64,000 nucleotides of DNA from Streptomyces sp. NBC_00572 (GTDB taxonomy: Bacteria > Actinomycetota > Actinomycetes > Streptomycetales > Streptomycetaceae), in assembly GCF_026341815.1 (NCBI RefSeq), contig NZ_JAPENX010000002.1:558001-622000 (forward strand), read 5' to 3'. The notes under the pieces are model-generated. The model saw only the letters and a list, made by a program, of their open reading frames with translations, did no database searches and had not been told where the DNA came from. This document shows, in pieces, positions 50,525 through 59,169 of this stretch; position 1 is the stretch's first letter; each line of letters starts with the position of its first letter. The translations under genes were made by a program, and so were the position numbers.

Positions 50525-51532
50525 TTATGCGGAGGTGTTCGTTTGCGTCCGATCTACGTCGGATGGGGTGATCCAGCCCCGCTCGGACGCCTGCCAGCCC
50601 AGTTGCATGCGGCTCGAGGCGCCGGCCAGGTCCATGAGGCCGCGGATTCGGCGGTTGACCGTCCGCTTGCCGATGTCCAGTTGCCGGGCGATCGCGTCGT
50701 CGGTCAGACCGGAGAGCAGCAGGATCAGGAGCTGGATCTCCGCACCCGAGAGTTCGTTCCTGCCGCGTGTGTCGGCAAGCCGCGGGTCCAGAGGGAGTGC
50801 CGACGCCCATGCAAGTTCGAAGAGTGCGATCAGGGCATCGAGCAGGGGCCCTCGGTGGATCTGGACGACGGCACCCGGCGGCCTCCCGCCGTCTGTCCGC
50901 AGTGCCACAAGGGCGGCGGATCTGTCGACGATGACGAGTTTGACGGGGACCCTTCCGAGCACACGAGCCTGTTCACCGGCATCCGCATACAGGCGCATCT
51001 CCCCCTGTGCGCCGTCCTCCTCGATCGCGGCGCGGTCGTACACCGTGCGGTAGCGAATGCCTGCGGTCAGCTGTTCGAGCTCGGCCGCGTTGACGTCCTC
51101 GTCCACCAGATACGGCGCCGTGTCGAAGCGCAGCACCTCCTTGCGCGCGCGGCGCTGGATCTGTTCGTACCGCTGCGCCAGCGTCTCGTCCGGCACGATC
51201 TCGGCGATCTCCTCCAGAGAGGCGGTCCCGGGCGCGGTGCGGTACTCCTTGGTGAGCTGCCTCAGCACACCTCTGACGGATTTGAGTTCGTTCATCCGCA
51301 ACTGCAGCAGCGTTTCGCCGGCAATGTCCGGTGGGGCGGGTATGAGTTGCGCGGGCCGGTCGTCGGTGATGGTGACGAGGCCCTTGTCCGCGAGCCCTGT
51401 CAGCGCCTCGTCGAGGTGTTCGCCGCTCAGCCCGAGCAGCTGCCGCACGCGGTTGACCCGGCTTCGGCCACACCCCACCAGCAGGTGGTACACCTGAGAC
51501 TCGGCCGTGCTCAGGCCCAGCGCCTCCAGCAT
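50525..51532 (-). CDS. TrmB-like/LuxR-HTH transcriptional regulator
   Basis: The 335-residue protein has an N-terminal TrmB-type winged helix (LSTAESQVYHLLVGCGRSRV, LDEALTGLADKGLVTI), a helical/PLD-like middle that probably binds ligand (VYDRAAIEEDG, RVPVKLVIVDRSAALVALR) and a C-terminal LuxR HTH (LSGAEIQLLILLLSGLTDDA, IARQLDIGKRTVNRRIRGLM). This layout is common in Streptomyces next to subtilase genes. It is upstream of the S8 protease on the same strand, with an inverted repeat between. AAAGGA precedes the ATG. Confidence 0.85.
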   Translation of the reverse strand: MLEALGLSTAESQVYHLLVGCGRSRVNRVRQLLGLSGEHLDEALTGLADKGLVTITDDRPAQLIPAPPDIAGETLLQLRMNELKSVRGVLRQLTKEYRTAPGTASLEEIAEIVPDETLAQRYEQIQRRARKEVLRFDTAPYLVDEDVNAAELEQLTAGIRYRTVYDRAAIEEDGAQGEMRLYADAGEQARVLGRVPVKLVIVDRSAALVALRTDGGRPPGAVVQIHRGPLLDALIALFELAWASALPLDPRLADTRGRNELSGAEIQLLILLLSGLTDDAIARQLDIGKRTVNRRIRGLMDLAGASSRMQLGWQASERGWITPSDVDRTQTNTSA

Positions 51533-51628
51533 GCATGTCCTTTCTTAGCCGATTCCTTGCGAGGCTTCTGTGCGGACGGCTCCCCCAGGAACCGTGGTCC
51601 GCGCCCGGGGCGACTGCGCCGTAGGGTT

Positions 51629-52264
51629 TCATCTGCGGGAGCGCCGCCTCAGCGCATGGATCATCACCACCGCGAGCAGTACGGCCGCCGTGGGTGCCGC
51701 GGCCTTCCTGAGCAGCACGGGCAGCGCCGCCGCACCGAGGTCGATGGCTTCCGGCTCGGTCGCGCGTCGGCCCTGGAGGGTGTCCGCTGTGCCCGTCGTG
51801 TGCACCGCGGACGCGGCAGGCCCGGCGTCCCGCAGAAGGTCTTCGAGTCGGGTGGCGAACTGCCGGACTATGCGGTCGCCGACCTCGGTCATGATGCCCC
51901 GGCCGAACTGTGCCGGCCGGCCGGTGATGTCGAGGTCCGTGCGTACGCGCACCAGGGTGCCGGCCGGGTCGACGGTCAGCGTCGCGGTGACCAAGGCCGA
52001 CGCGGTGCCCGCGCCGCGGGTCTCGCTCCCGCTGAGGTCGAGGAGCATCGAGCGGGCGGCGGCGTCGCGGGTGACGGTGCCCTCGCCGCGGTAGCTCATC
52101 TGCACTGCGCCGACCTTGACCTTGACGCGGCCGGTGAACGAGTCGCCGTCGAGGGTGTCCAGCACGGCGCCGGGCATACAGGGCGCGACCCGGTCGAGTT
52201 CCTGGAAGAGTTTCCAGGCGTCGTCGGGGTGGGCCGGGACGGTGAAGGAGTGATCGAGCTGCAT
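51629..52264 (-). CDS. coxG: CoxG-like (SRPBCC) protein with C-terminal membrane helix
   Basis: The 211-residue protein is a START/SRPBCC-fold CoxG homologue (MQLDHSFTVPAHPDDAWKLF, VAPCMPGAVLDTLDGDSFTG, MSYRGEGTVTRDAAARSM, MTEVGDRIVRQFATRLEDLL). It ends in a hydrophobic helix (AAAPTAAVLLAVVMIHAL) and RRRSRR, as CoxG proteins that anchor CO dehydrogenase to the membrane. It is the last gene of the coxM-S-L set, 87 bp after coxL. It may tether the hydroxylase or act in its assembly. Confidence 0.82.
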   Translation of the reverse strand: MQLDHSFTVPAHPDDAWKLFQELDRVAPCMPGAVLDTLDGDSFTGRVKVKVGAVQMSYRGEGTVTRDAAARSMLLDLSGSETRGAGTASALVTATLTVDPAGTLVRVRTDLDITGRPAQFGRGIMTEVGDRIVRQFATRLEDLLRDAGPAASAVHTTGTADTLQGRRATEPEAIDLGAAALPVLLRKAAAPTAAVLLAVVMIHALRRRSRR

Positions 52265-52351
52265 GGTTGTCCAATCAGGGGGCGACCGGCCGGGGACGGC
52301 CGTGGATGCGGAGCCCGTGCAGGTGCGGGCGGACTCAGGTGCGGGGCGGAC

Positions 52352-54739
52352 TCAGGTGCCGGCTGCCGTACGGATCAGTGCGCGCACCCGACTGGGTGAG
52401 AGGGGGCCGCGTCGTACGACCGCGCCGAAGGGGCGCAGCGCGTCCTCGACGGCGCCGGCGAGTACGGCCTGGGGGGCGATCGCGCCGCCTTCGCCGAGTC
52501 CCTTGACGCCGAGGTCGTTCATGGGGCTCGGGGTGAAGATCTCGTCCATGTCGAGGTCGGGGATCTCCGAGGACGTGGGCACCAGATAGTCCATGTAGGT
52601 GCCGGTGCGGGGCTGACCGTCGGGGCCGTAGACCATCTCCTCGTACAGCGCTCCGCCGATTCCTTGCGCGATGCCGCCGGTGACCTGTCCTTCCGCGATC
52701 ATCGGGTTGACGATGTTGCCCGCGTCGTGGACCACGACGTAGTGCAGGATCTCGATCTCGCCCGTGTGTTCGTCGACCTCGACGACGGCCGCATGCGCTC
52801 CGCTCGCGACCGCGAAGCCCGGTGGGCGGAAGTGCACGGTCTCGCTGATCTCTGTGCCGTGCCGGCCGTCGGTGGGTTCGGGGGTGCCGGGCAGCGGTGC
52901 CTTCCCGGCCAGTTCCGCCAGGCTGATGGACGGGCCGCCCGGTTCCTTGGCCCGCACGATGCCGTCGCTCAGGTCGAGGCAGCCTTCCGCGACACCGAGG
53001 CGGCGGGCTGCCGCTTCGACGATCTTCTCGCGGACGAGCCGGCCGGCCCTGTGGGTGGCGTTTCCGGCGTTGACCAGGGCGCGGCTGGCGATGGTGCCCA
53101 CGCCGAACGGGGTGGCTTCGGTGTCGCCGCCGATCACGTCGATCACATCGAGCGGCACTCCGATGGCATCGGCGGCGATCTGCGCCATGGAGGTGCGGTG
53201 GCCCTGCCCCTGGGACGGGGCGCCGATGGCGAGCCGCACCCGGCCGCTGGGAGCGATGTCTATGCGCGCGGTCTCGAACGGTCCGAGGCCGGTGGCCTCG
53301 ATGTACATGGCGAATCCGATGCCGACGTGCTTGCCGTCGCGGGCGCCTTCGCGTTGTCGGGCCCGTACCTGATCGACGTCGGCCTTCGCGACGGCGCGGC
53401 GTAGGAGTTCGGGGAAGTCCCCGGAGTCGTAGGACTGCGGTTTGCCCGAGCGGTCCACCAGGCCGGTCGCGTACGGCATCTCGTCGGGCCGCACGAGATT
53501 GCGCGCCCTCAGCTCCTCGGGCTCGATGCCCAGTTCTGCGGCCAGCCGGTCCATGGCCCGTTCCATGGCGAAGACCGTCTCCGGACGTCCGGCTCCCCGG
53601 TAGGGCGTGGCGAAGGTCGTGTTGGTGAGCACGCCGACGACGTCTATGTGCACGTTCGGGACGCGGTAGGGGCCCAGGAGGTGGCACAGCGAGTTGTACG
53701 GCACGACCAGCCCGGTCATGTTGTACGCGCCGAAGTTGACGGTGATGCGGTCGCGTACGGCGATGAGGCGGCCTTCGGCATCCGCGGCGAGTTCGATGCG
53801 GTGGATCTGTTCGCGGGCGTGCGAGGAGGCGGTCAGGTTCTCGTTGCGGTCCTCGCGCCACAGCACGGGGCGGCCGAGGTGACGGGCGGCGTGCGGGATG
53901 AGGAGTTCCTCCACGTAGAGGATGCCCTTCTGGCCGAAGCCCCCACCGACGTCGGCCGCGATGACGTGGACCGTGGCGGGTTCCAGGCCGAGGGTGTGGG
54001 CGATGGCGTCCCTCAATCGGTGCGGGGTCTGGGTGCCCGACCAGACGATCAGCCGGCCGCTGTACGGATCGACCTGGGCCGAGATCGCGCGGGTCTCGAT
54101 CGGCGAGGCGACGTACCGGTGGGCCTCGAAATGTTCGCTGACCACGGCGTGCGCGCCTGCGAACGCCTCATCCGGGTTGCCGACGCGGGTGGCGACGGCG
54201 ACTGCGGTGTTGTCCGGCAGGTCCTCGTGGAGCCGGATCGCGCCCTCGGTCAGGGCATGTTCGGGGTCGACGAGCACTGGCAGCGGGGCGTACCGCACCT
54301 CGACGAGTTCCAGGGCGTCCTCGGCAAGGTAGCGGTTCTCGGCGAGGACGACGGCGACGGGCTGGCCGACGTAGAGGACCTTGTCGCGGGCGAGCAAGGG
54401 CATGGGAGTCATCCGGACCAGCGGATCCAGGAGTTCGGCGAGGCCCGGCGGGGTGCGCAGTTCTTCCTTGTTCAGCATCGCGGGCAGGTCCCTCACGTGG
54501 TCGCCTGTCCACACGGCGACGACGCCTGGTGCGGCCAGGGCCGCGGTCACATCGACCGACTCGATGCGGGCGTGGGCGTGCGGGCTGCGCAGGAAGGCGG
54601 CCTCGACGGCGCCGGGGAGGGCGATGTCGTCGACGTAGCGGCCGTTGCCGCGCAGCAGCCGGTCGTCCTCGACGCGTGGGACGGAACGGCCGATCCAGCC
54701 GCCGTCGCCGGACCGGGCCCGGTCGGAATCGTGGGACAT
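52352..54739 (-). CDS. coxL: Molybdenum hydroxylase large subunit (CoxL/XdhB-like)
   Basis: The 795-residue protein has molybdopterin-binding motifs GGGFGQKG, TPYRGAGRPE and GAPSQGQGHRTS, and the active-site Glu in VKGLGEGGAIAP near the C-terminus. The MoCu CO dehydrogenase loop (AYRCSFR) is absent; TPYRGAGR is the form II or xanthine/aldehyde-type loop. So this is a general hydroxylase of aldehydes, purines or similar, not a proven CO dehydrogenase. It follows the coxS gene by five bases. Confidence 0.9.
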   Translation of the reverse strand: MSHDSDRARSGDGGWIGRSVPRVEDDRLLRGNGRYVDDIALPGAVEAAFLRSPHAHARIESVDVTAALAAPGVVAVWTGDHVRDLPAMLNKEELRTPPGLAELLDPLVRMTPMPLLARDKVLYVGQPVAVVLAENRYLAEDALELVEVRYAPLPVLVDPEHALTEGAIRLHEDLPDNTAVAVATRVGNPDEAFAGAHAVVSEHFEAHRYVASPIETRAISAQVDPYSGRLIVWSGTQTPHRLRDAIAHTLGLEPATVHVIAADVGGGFGQKGILYVEELLIPHAARHLGRPVLWREDRNENLTASSHAREQIHRIELAADAEGRLIAVRDRITVNFGAYNMTGLVVPYNSLCHLLGPYRVPNVHIDVVGVLTNTTFATPYRGAGRPETVFAMERAMDRLAAELGIEPEELRARNLVRPDEMPYATGLVDRSGKPQSYDSGDFPELLRRAVAKADVDQVRARQREGARDGKHVGIGFAMYIEATGLGPFETARIDIAPSGRVRLAIGAPSQGQGHRTSMAQIAADAIGVPLDVIDVIGGDTEATPFGVGTIASRALVNAGNATHRAGRLVREKIVEAAARRLGVAEGCLDLSDGIVRAKEPGGPSISLAELAGKAPLPGTPEPTDGRHGTEISETVHFRPPGFAVASGAHAAVVEVDEHTGEIEILHYVVVHDAGNIVNPMIAEGQVTGGIAQGIGGALYEEMVYGPDGQPRTGTYMDYLVPTSSEIPDLDMDEIFTPSPMNDLGVKGLGEGGAIAPQAVLAGAVEDALRPFGAVVRRGPLSPSRVRALIRTAAGT

Positions 54740-54744
54740 GCGGG

Positions 54745-55281
54745 TCACTCCCCGAATCGCTCGTCGAGTGCCTGGCACACGGCACGGCGGATGTTGCGGT
54801 AGCCGGTGCACCGGCACAGGTGCCCGCTGAGCGCGTCGGCGACCTGTTTCTCGTCGGGGCGCTCGTGCTGTTCGACCAGGGCGGTCGCCGTCATGACGAA
54901 TCCGGGCGTGCAGAAACCGCACTGCATGCCGTGGCACTCGTGGAAGGCTCGCTGCACCGGGGTGAGTGGGGCGTCGGCGGGGGCTAGGCCCTCTACCGTG
55001 CGGAGCTCGGCACCGGCGCATTGCACAACCAGGGTCAGGCAGGTGCGCACCGGCTCGTCGTCGACGAGAACGGTGCACGCCCCGCAGACTCCGTGTTCGC
55101 AGCCGACATGGGTGCCGGTGAGGCCGAGCCGGTCGCGCAGGAAGTCGCTGAGCAGCAGCCGCGATTCGACCTGGGCGGTGACAGGCCGTCCGTTGACGGT
55201 GAGGCTGATCTCGTGCCAGGCGGAGGGCTCGGCGAGCGGCGGTGTGCGCGCGCCGAGCGGGGTGGGGACCGAGGGGGTCAT
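54745..55281 (-). CDS. coxS: Molybdenum hydroxylase small [2Fe-2S] subunit
   Basis: The 178-residue protein has the plant-type ferredoxin cluster C61, C66, C69, C81 and the second cluster C121, C124, C156, C158 (QCGFCTPGF, HLCRCTGYR). The N-terminal ~22 residues are an extra Pro-rich extension. Its ATG overlaps the stop of coxM (TGATG). It carries electrons from molybdenum to FAD. Confidence 0.94.
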   Translation of the reverse strand: MTPSVPTPLGARTPPLAEPSAWHEISLTVNGRPVTAQVESRLLLSDFLRDRLGLTGTHVGCEHGVCGACTVLVDDEPVRTCLTLVVQCAGAELRTVEGLAPADAPLTPVQRAFHECHGMQCGFCTPGFVMTATALVEQHERPDEKQVADALSGHLCRCTGYRNIRRAVCQALDERFGE

Positions 55282-56150
55282 CAGCAACGCTCCCAGGCGG
55301 TGGTGCAGGCGCGGACGAGGAGGTGGGCGGCGCCCTCGCGCCGGTACTCGGCGGTGGCGTGGACGTCGTCGGAAGGGGTGAGGCGGGAGAGTGCGGCGTT
55401 GGCCGCTGCGGCGACAGCCTGCTCACCGATGTCGCTCCCCACGAGCGCATCTTCCACAGCGGGCAGTCGTACGGGGACGGGGCCGGCGCCGCAGAAGACC
55501 ACGCGGGCGGCGCGGCAGGTGTTGGTGGCGGTGTCCCGTTCCAGGACTGCGGCCACGCCGACGGTGGCGAAGTCGCCGTGTCTGCGGGTCAGTTCTTCGA
55601 ATGCCCAGCCGTGGTGTGCCGGGGGCGGCGGGAAGACGACCTCGGTGAGGAGCTCGTCCGCTTCGACTGCCGTGGAGAAGGTGGCGACGAAGAAGTCCTC
55701 GGCGATGACCGTACGGGTGCCCCGCGGACCCGTGATCACGAAGCGGGCGTCCAGGGCCAGTACCGCGGTGGGCAGCTCTGCGGCCGGGTCGTGGTGGGCG
55801 AGGCTGCCGCAGACGGTGCCGCGGTTGCGAATCTGAGGGTGTCCGATGTGGCCGATCGCGGCGGCGAGCAGCGGCCATCCGTCCCGTACCGCGTTGTCCG
55901 CGGCGGCGTGGGCCTGCCGTACGGCGGCTCCGATGCGGAGGTCGCCCGACCCGTCCACGTGGAGCCGGCCGAGTTCGGGGATCCGTGTGATGTCCACGAG
56001 CACCTCGGGCCTGGCGAGACGCATGTTCAGCATGGGGATCAAGGACTGGCCGCCCGCCACGACCTTGGCCTCCCGCTCCTCGTCGGCGAGGAGGGCGACC
56101 GCCTCGCCGACGGTGCTGGGGGCGGTGTAGTCGAAGGGTATGGGTTTCAA
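55281..56150 (-). CDS. coxM: Molybdenum hydroxylase FAD-binding subunit
   Basis: About 290 residues with FAD motifs VAGGQSLIPMLNMRLA and GTVCGSLAHHDPAAELP, then IGHIGHPQIRNRGT and the C-terminal CO_deh_flav domain (VVFCGAGPVPVRLPAVE). The start is uncertain: TTG at 56150 gives MKPIPFDYTAP, the normal family N-terminus, while an ATG at 56198 adds 16 unusual residues. It is the first gene of the operon and stop-start overlapped with coxS. Confidence 0.92.
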   Translation of the reverse strand: MKPIPFDYTAPSTVGEAVALLADEEREAKVVAGGQSLIPMLNMRLARPEVLVDITRIPELGRLHVDGSGDLRIGAAVRQAHAAADNAVRDGWPLLAAAIGHIGHPQIRNRGTVCGSLAHHDPAAELPTAVLALDARFVITGPRGTRTVIAEDFFVATFSTAVEADELLTEVVFPPPPAHHGWAFEELTRRHGDFATVGVAAVLERDTATNTCRAARVVFCGAGPVPVRLPAVEDALVGSDIGEQAVAAAANAALSRLTPSDDVHATAEYRREGAAHLLVRACTTAWERC

Positions 56151-56217
56151 CCTGCTGCCACCGGACCTCTCCTGTCGTCGCGCCGTGGCATTCCACACGG
56201 GCCAACTTATCTAGTAC

Positions 56218-56238
56218 CTTAAATGATTCACATTAAAG
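56218..56238. promoter_or_regulatory. 21-bp imperfect palindrome between coxM and xdhC
   Basis: CTTAAATG-N5-CATTAAAG has symmetric arms CTTNAATG/CATTNAAG except at one position. It is AT-rich in a GC-rich region and lies between the divergent starts, so it may be an operator or part of the promoters for both transcripts. Confidence 0.45.
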
Positions 56239-56288
56239 CTTCTTCTTGGCAAGAGGTTGCGAGAGATTTCACGGCCCGTGGAGGCGAC

Positions 56289-57383
56289 ATGCGACACGTC
56301 ATCGACCAGGCAGCCGCCTGGCAACGCTCCGGAACCCGCTTCGCCATGGCAACCGTCGTGCGGACCTGGGGCTCGTCCCCGCACGGTCCGGGTGCGTCGA
56401 TGCTCGTGTCCGAGGAAGGCCGCATCGTCGGCAGCGTCTCCGGCGGCTGCGTCGAAGCCGCCGTATGCGCGATCGCGGAGGAGGTGCTCGCGGGCGCCGC
56501 CCCGACGCTCGAATGCTGGGGGGTCGGTGACGAGGACGCCTTCGCGGTGGGCCTGACCTGCGGCGGAACGATCGAGGTACTGGTCCGCGAGGTGGGTGCG
56601 GATGTACCGCTCAGTCGGCTCGCCGCCGACATCGCGGCCGGCGTACCAGTGGCCCTGGTCACCCCCGTCGACGGCAGCGGCTTCCTGACCGTCGGCTGCG
56701 GGAGGACAACCGGCTCCCTGGGCGACCCCCGGACGGACCGGGCGGCGACCCTGGCCGCCGAGGGCATGCTCCGGCGCGGCGCCAGCGGACTCGTGACCAG
56801 CGGGAACGACGCGACCGAGGAATCCGCCTGCGCGCCGGAGCGTGAGCTCCTGGTGCAGTCCTTCGCCACGCGACCACGCCTGCTGATCTTCGGCGCGGTG
56901 GAGTTCGCCCGTCCCCTGGCGGACATGGGCGCCGCACTCGGGTACCGCGTGACGGTCTGCGACGCCAGGCCAGCCTTCGCGGTGGCCGAGCGCTTCCCGA
57001 GGGCCCACGAGGTCGTCACCGAACGACCCGACCGCTGGTTCCGCGCCCATGAGCACCTGGTCGACGCTTCGTCCGCGGCATGTGTGCTGACCCATGACGC
57101 ACGGTTCGACGTGCCGGTTCTCGACCTCGCCCTGCGTAGTAGAGCCGGGTACGTCGGAGCCATGGGCAGCCGCCGGACGCACGCGGACCGACTGGAGCGG
57201 CTGCGTAGAGCGGGCACGACCGAAGCGGAACTGGCACGGCTGCGCTCGCCGATCGGATTGGATCTCGGTGGCCGGGGCCCTGAAGAGACCGCCGTATCCA
57301 TCTTGGCCGAGATCGTCGCGGTACTGCGCGGCGGCACCACCCTGCCGCTCACCTTGCGAACCGGCCCGGTACACAAAGTGTAA
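56289..57383 (+). CDS. XdhC/CoxF-type molybdenum cofactor maturation factor
   Basis: The ATG at 56289 with GGAGG five bases upstream gives 364 residues; an in-frame ATG at 56223 is less likely. The N-terminal XdhC/CoxI domain has ATVVRTWGSSPHGPGASMLV and VSGGCVEAAVC, whose cysteine transfers sulfur. The C-terminal Rossmann region (LLIFGAVEFARPLADMGAAL, VLTHDARFDVPVLDLALRS, YVGAMGSRRTHADRLERL) is the XdhC C-domain. These proteins insert the sulfido ligand of molybdenum hydroxylases, in keeping with the divergent coxMSL genes. Confidence 0.9.
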   Translation: MRHVIDQAAAWQRSGTRFAMATVVRTWGSSPHGPGASMLVSEEGRIVGSVSGGCVEAAVCAIAEEVLAGAAPTLECWGVGDEDAFAVGLTCGGTIEVLVREVGADVPLSRLAADIAAGVPVALVTPVDGSGFLTVGCGRTTGSLGDPRTDRAATLAAEGMLRRGASGLVTSGNDATEESACAPERELLVQSFATRPRLLIFGAVEFARPLADMGAALGYRVTVCDARPAFAVAERFPRAHEVVTERPDRWFRAHEHLVDASSAACVLTHDARFDVPVLDLALRSRAGYVGAMGSRRTHADRLERLRRAGTTEAELARLRSPIGLDLGGRGPEETAVSILAEIVAVLRGGTTLPLTLRTGPVHKV

Positions 57384-57389
57384 TCATTT

Positions 57390-57421
57390 TTGAACGACTG
57401 TTTTTATGAACACTCGTTTAA
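57390..57421. promoter_or_regulatory. 32-bp imperfect palindrome over the TetR-MarR promoter
   Basis: Half-sites TTNAACGANTGTT (57390-57402) and AACANTCGTTNAA (57409-57421) mirror each other at 12 of 16 positions. A -10-like TAATCT (57419-57424) overlaps the right arm and the GTG start is at 57432. The TetR half of the encoded protein is the likely ligand, giving autorepression. Confidence 0.65.
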
Positions 57422-57431
57422 TCTGGACTGC

Positions 57432-58709
57432 GTGGATCCGAAGAACAAGAGCCGTCGACGATCGGCCGCAAGCCCCAAGCCGGAAGCGGAAACCGGCCGG
57501 GGAACAGGGCAACCGCCACCGCGCCGTCCCGGCTCCCACAACCCGGAGCGCAATCGCCAGGCGGTCCTTGACGCGGCGCGGCGCCTCTTCAGCGCACACG
57601 GCTACAAGGGCGTGGGCGTCCGAGCCATCGCGGCCGAGGCGGGAGTGACACCCGGCCTGGTGATGGCGTACTTCGGAACCAAGGACGGCCTGTTCCGTGA
57701 GGCGGTGGCCGGCGGGTCGGGCATCACCGACGACGTGCTGTCCGCCGCAGCGGACAGCACGGGCGAACTGCCCGCGACTCTGGCCCGCGCCTACCTCAAC
57801 CGGTGGGATCACCTGCCGGTCGACGACCCCTGGCCCGCATTGATCCGCTCGGCCGTCAACCACCCGCCAAGCGCCGAGCTTCTGCGCACGATCCTGGAGA
57901 AGCAGGTCGGCGAACCCCTCGCGCGCCTACTGGGCGACTCGGCCGACGCGGAGGCGCGCGCCGCCGTCATTCGGAGCGTCCTGTTCGGCGTGATCATGGA
58001 GCGCTACCTCTTCGCCCATGAACCGGCGGCCTCCGTGCCCACCGAGGAGCTCGCTCCTGCGTTGACGGACGTGCTCACCACCGCATTCGGCAACGCCCTC
58101 GACCTCGCTCCCCCACCTGCGCCGGGCGGCGCCACCGACGGCGAGGAAGGGTCCGTTCGCCCCGGCGTCGCCCGCTCCACAACGGGCTCCGAGGACACCT
58201 GGCCGCACTCGGAGCCCGTACACCCCGAGCATCTGCGCCCGGCGCCCGCTGCCCGGGCGGCGGACAACTCCCCCGCAGCCGTGTTCGCACGACTCAACGA
58301 GTGCGCCGCTGCTCATCAGGAACTGATCAGCAGGACCGTCCGCGAGTACGGCATCAGCCTGCCCGCCTACGACGTGCTCGCCGCCCTCCACGACGCGGGA
58401 GAGCCCTACCGCCGGACGACGGGCGAGGTGGCAGCGGCCGACAGGGTCCGCGTGGGCGGTCTCACCCAGCACGCGGACCGTCTGGAGGCAGAGGGGCTGA
58501 TCCGGCGCGAGCGCGACGCGGACGACCGCCGGATCATCCGGCTGTGTCTCACCCCGGAGGGTCTCGCACTGGCCGAGCGGATCTTCGCCGTACGGTCGGC
58601 CCAGGAGCAAGAACTGCTCGCCGGACTGGGCTCGGCAGACCGGCGCCGGCTCTCCGGGCTGCTCGGAGCCCTGGGGCGAACGCTGGGGGCCGGGGTCCCG
58701 GAGAAGTGA
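57432..58709 (+). CDS. Fused TetR-MarR transcriptional regulator
   Basis: The GTG at 57432 gives 425 residues, and TAATCT spaced for a start at the GTG suggests a leaderless message. The TetR part has its HTH at ~42-90 (RNRQAVLDAARRLFSAHGYK, IAAEAGVTPGLVMAYFGTKD) and a ligand domain to ~225 (YLNRWDHLPVDDPWPALIRS). A 50-residue acidic Pro/Ser/Thr-rich linker leads to a MarR domain at ~280-425 (LISRTVREYGISLPAYDVLA, RVRVGGLTQHADRLEAEGLI, wing RDADDRR). The chain is continuous with uniform codon use, so it looks like a true fusion. The gene follows the XdhC-type gene by 48 bp. Confidence 0.85.
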   Translation: MDPKNKSRRRSAASPKPEAETGRGTGQPPPRRPGSHNPERNRQAVLDAARRLFSAHGYKGVGVRAIAAEAGVTPGLVMAYFGTKDGLFREAVAGGSGITDDVLSAAADSTGELPATLARAYLNRWDHLPVDDPWPALIRSAVNHPPSAELLRTILEKQVGEPLARLLGDSADAEARAAVIRSVLFGVIMERYLFAHEPAASVPTEELAPALTDVLTTAFGNALDLAPPPAPGGATDGEEGSVRPGVARSTTGSEDTWPHSEPVHPEHLRPAPAARAADNSPAAVFARLNECAAAHQELISRTVREYGISLPAYDVLAALHDAGEPYRRTTGEVAAADRVRVGGLTQHADRLEAEGLIRRERDADDRRIIRLCLTPEGLALAERIFAVRSAQEQELLAGLGSADRRRLSGLLGALGRTLGAGVPEK

Positions 58710-59169
58710 CGGCAGCCGGCAATGGCGGTTGTCCGTCATACGTGTCCGATCCGCACAACGCGCCTGGAGAGCCTCCGTTCTTCCGGTGAGGACGATGTCA
58801 AAGGCTGCCGAGGCAGGGAGGAGCAAACACTCGGCTTCCCAGGCAATACAGGGGCAGAGGCGATCGGCCTGTCGAGCCGCGTCCATCGGGCACTGGTCCC
58901 ACGCAGGAGCAGTTCCGCCACACGGACGAGTGACAGCGCCGGGTGCAGGGTGAAGAGCCTGCGCTCAGTCCGTCCGTCTCGACGTAGGTGCCGATGAGGA
59001 TGGTCATCTGCGTTCTGCTCCGGCATTTGTCGTGTGAGGCACATGGGCTCACGAGTTCGTGCGACTGTGGGATATCTGCTGGTTGTGAGCACGTGCTGAC
59101 GGATCCGCATCGAAGACCGGCTTCAATCCAGCCCCTGGGACGTCGGCCGACAGCGCTCACGGACGGCGT
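58710..59169. other. 460-bp gap without a recognisable gene
   Basis: Open frames exist on both strands but none has a start site plus a recognisable or internally consistent protein sequence. Base composition is a little lower in GC than its neighbours, which suits decayed DNA. Confidence 0.4.

Noticed and set aside
52352..54739. True (form I) CO dehydrogenase
   Set aside because: The Mo-Cu active-site loop with AYRCSFR is absent; the loop is TPYRGAGR, so CO oxidation is not supported.
52352..55450. A 1032-residue coxL
   Set aside because: Residues before 54739 are a shadow of coxS; the family N-terminus (WIGRSVPRVEDDRLLRGNGR) begins just after the ATG at 54739.
58722..58997. Small plus-strand protein after the TetR-MarR gene
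   Set aside because: No ribosome site, Arg/Ser-rich composition and no domain.
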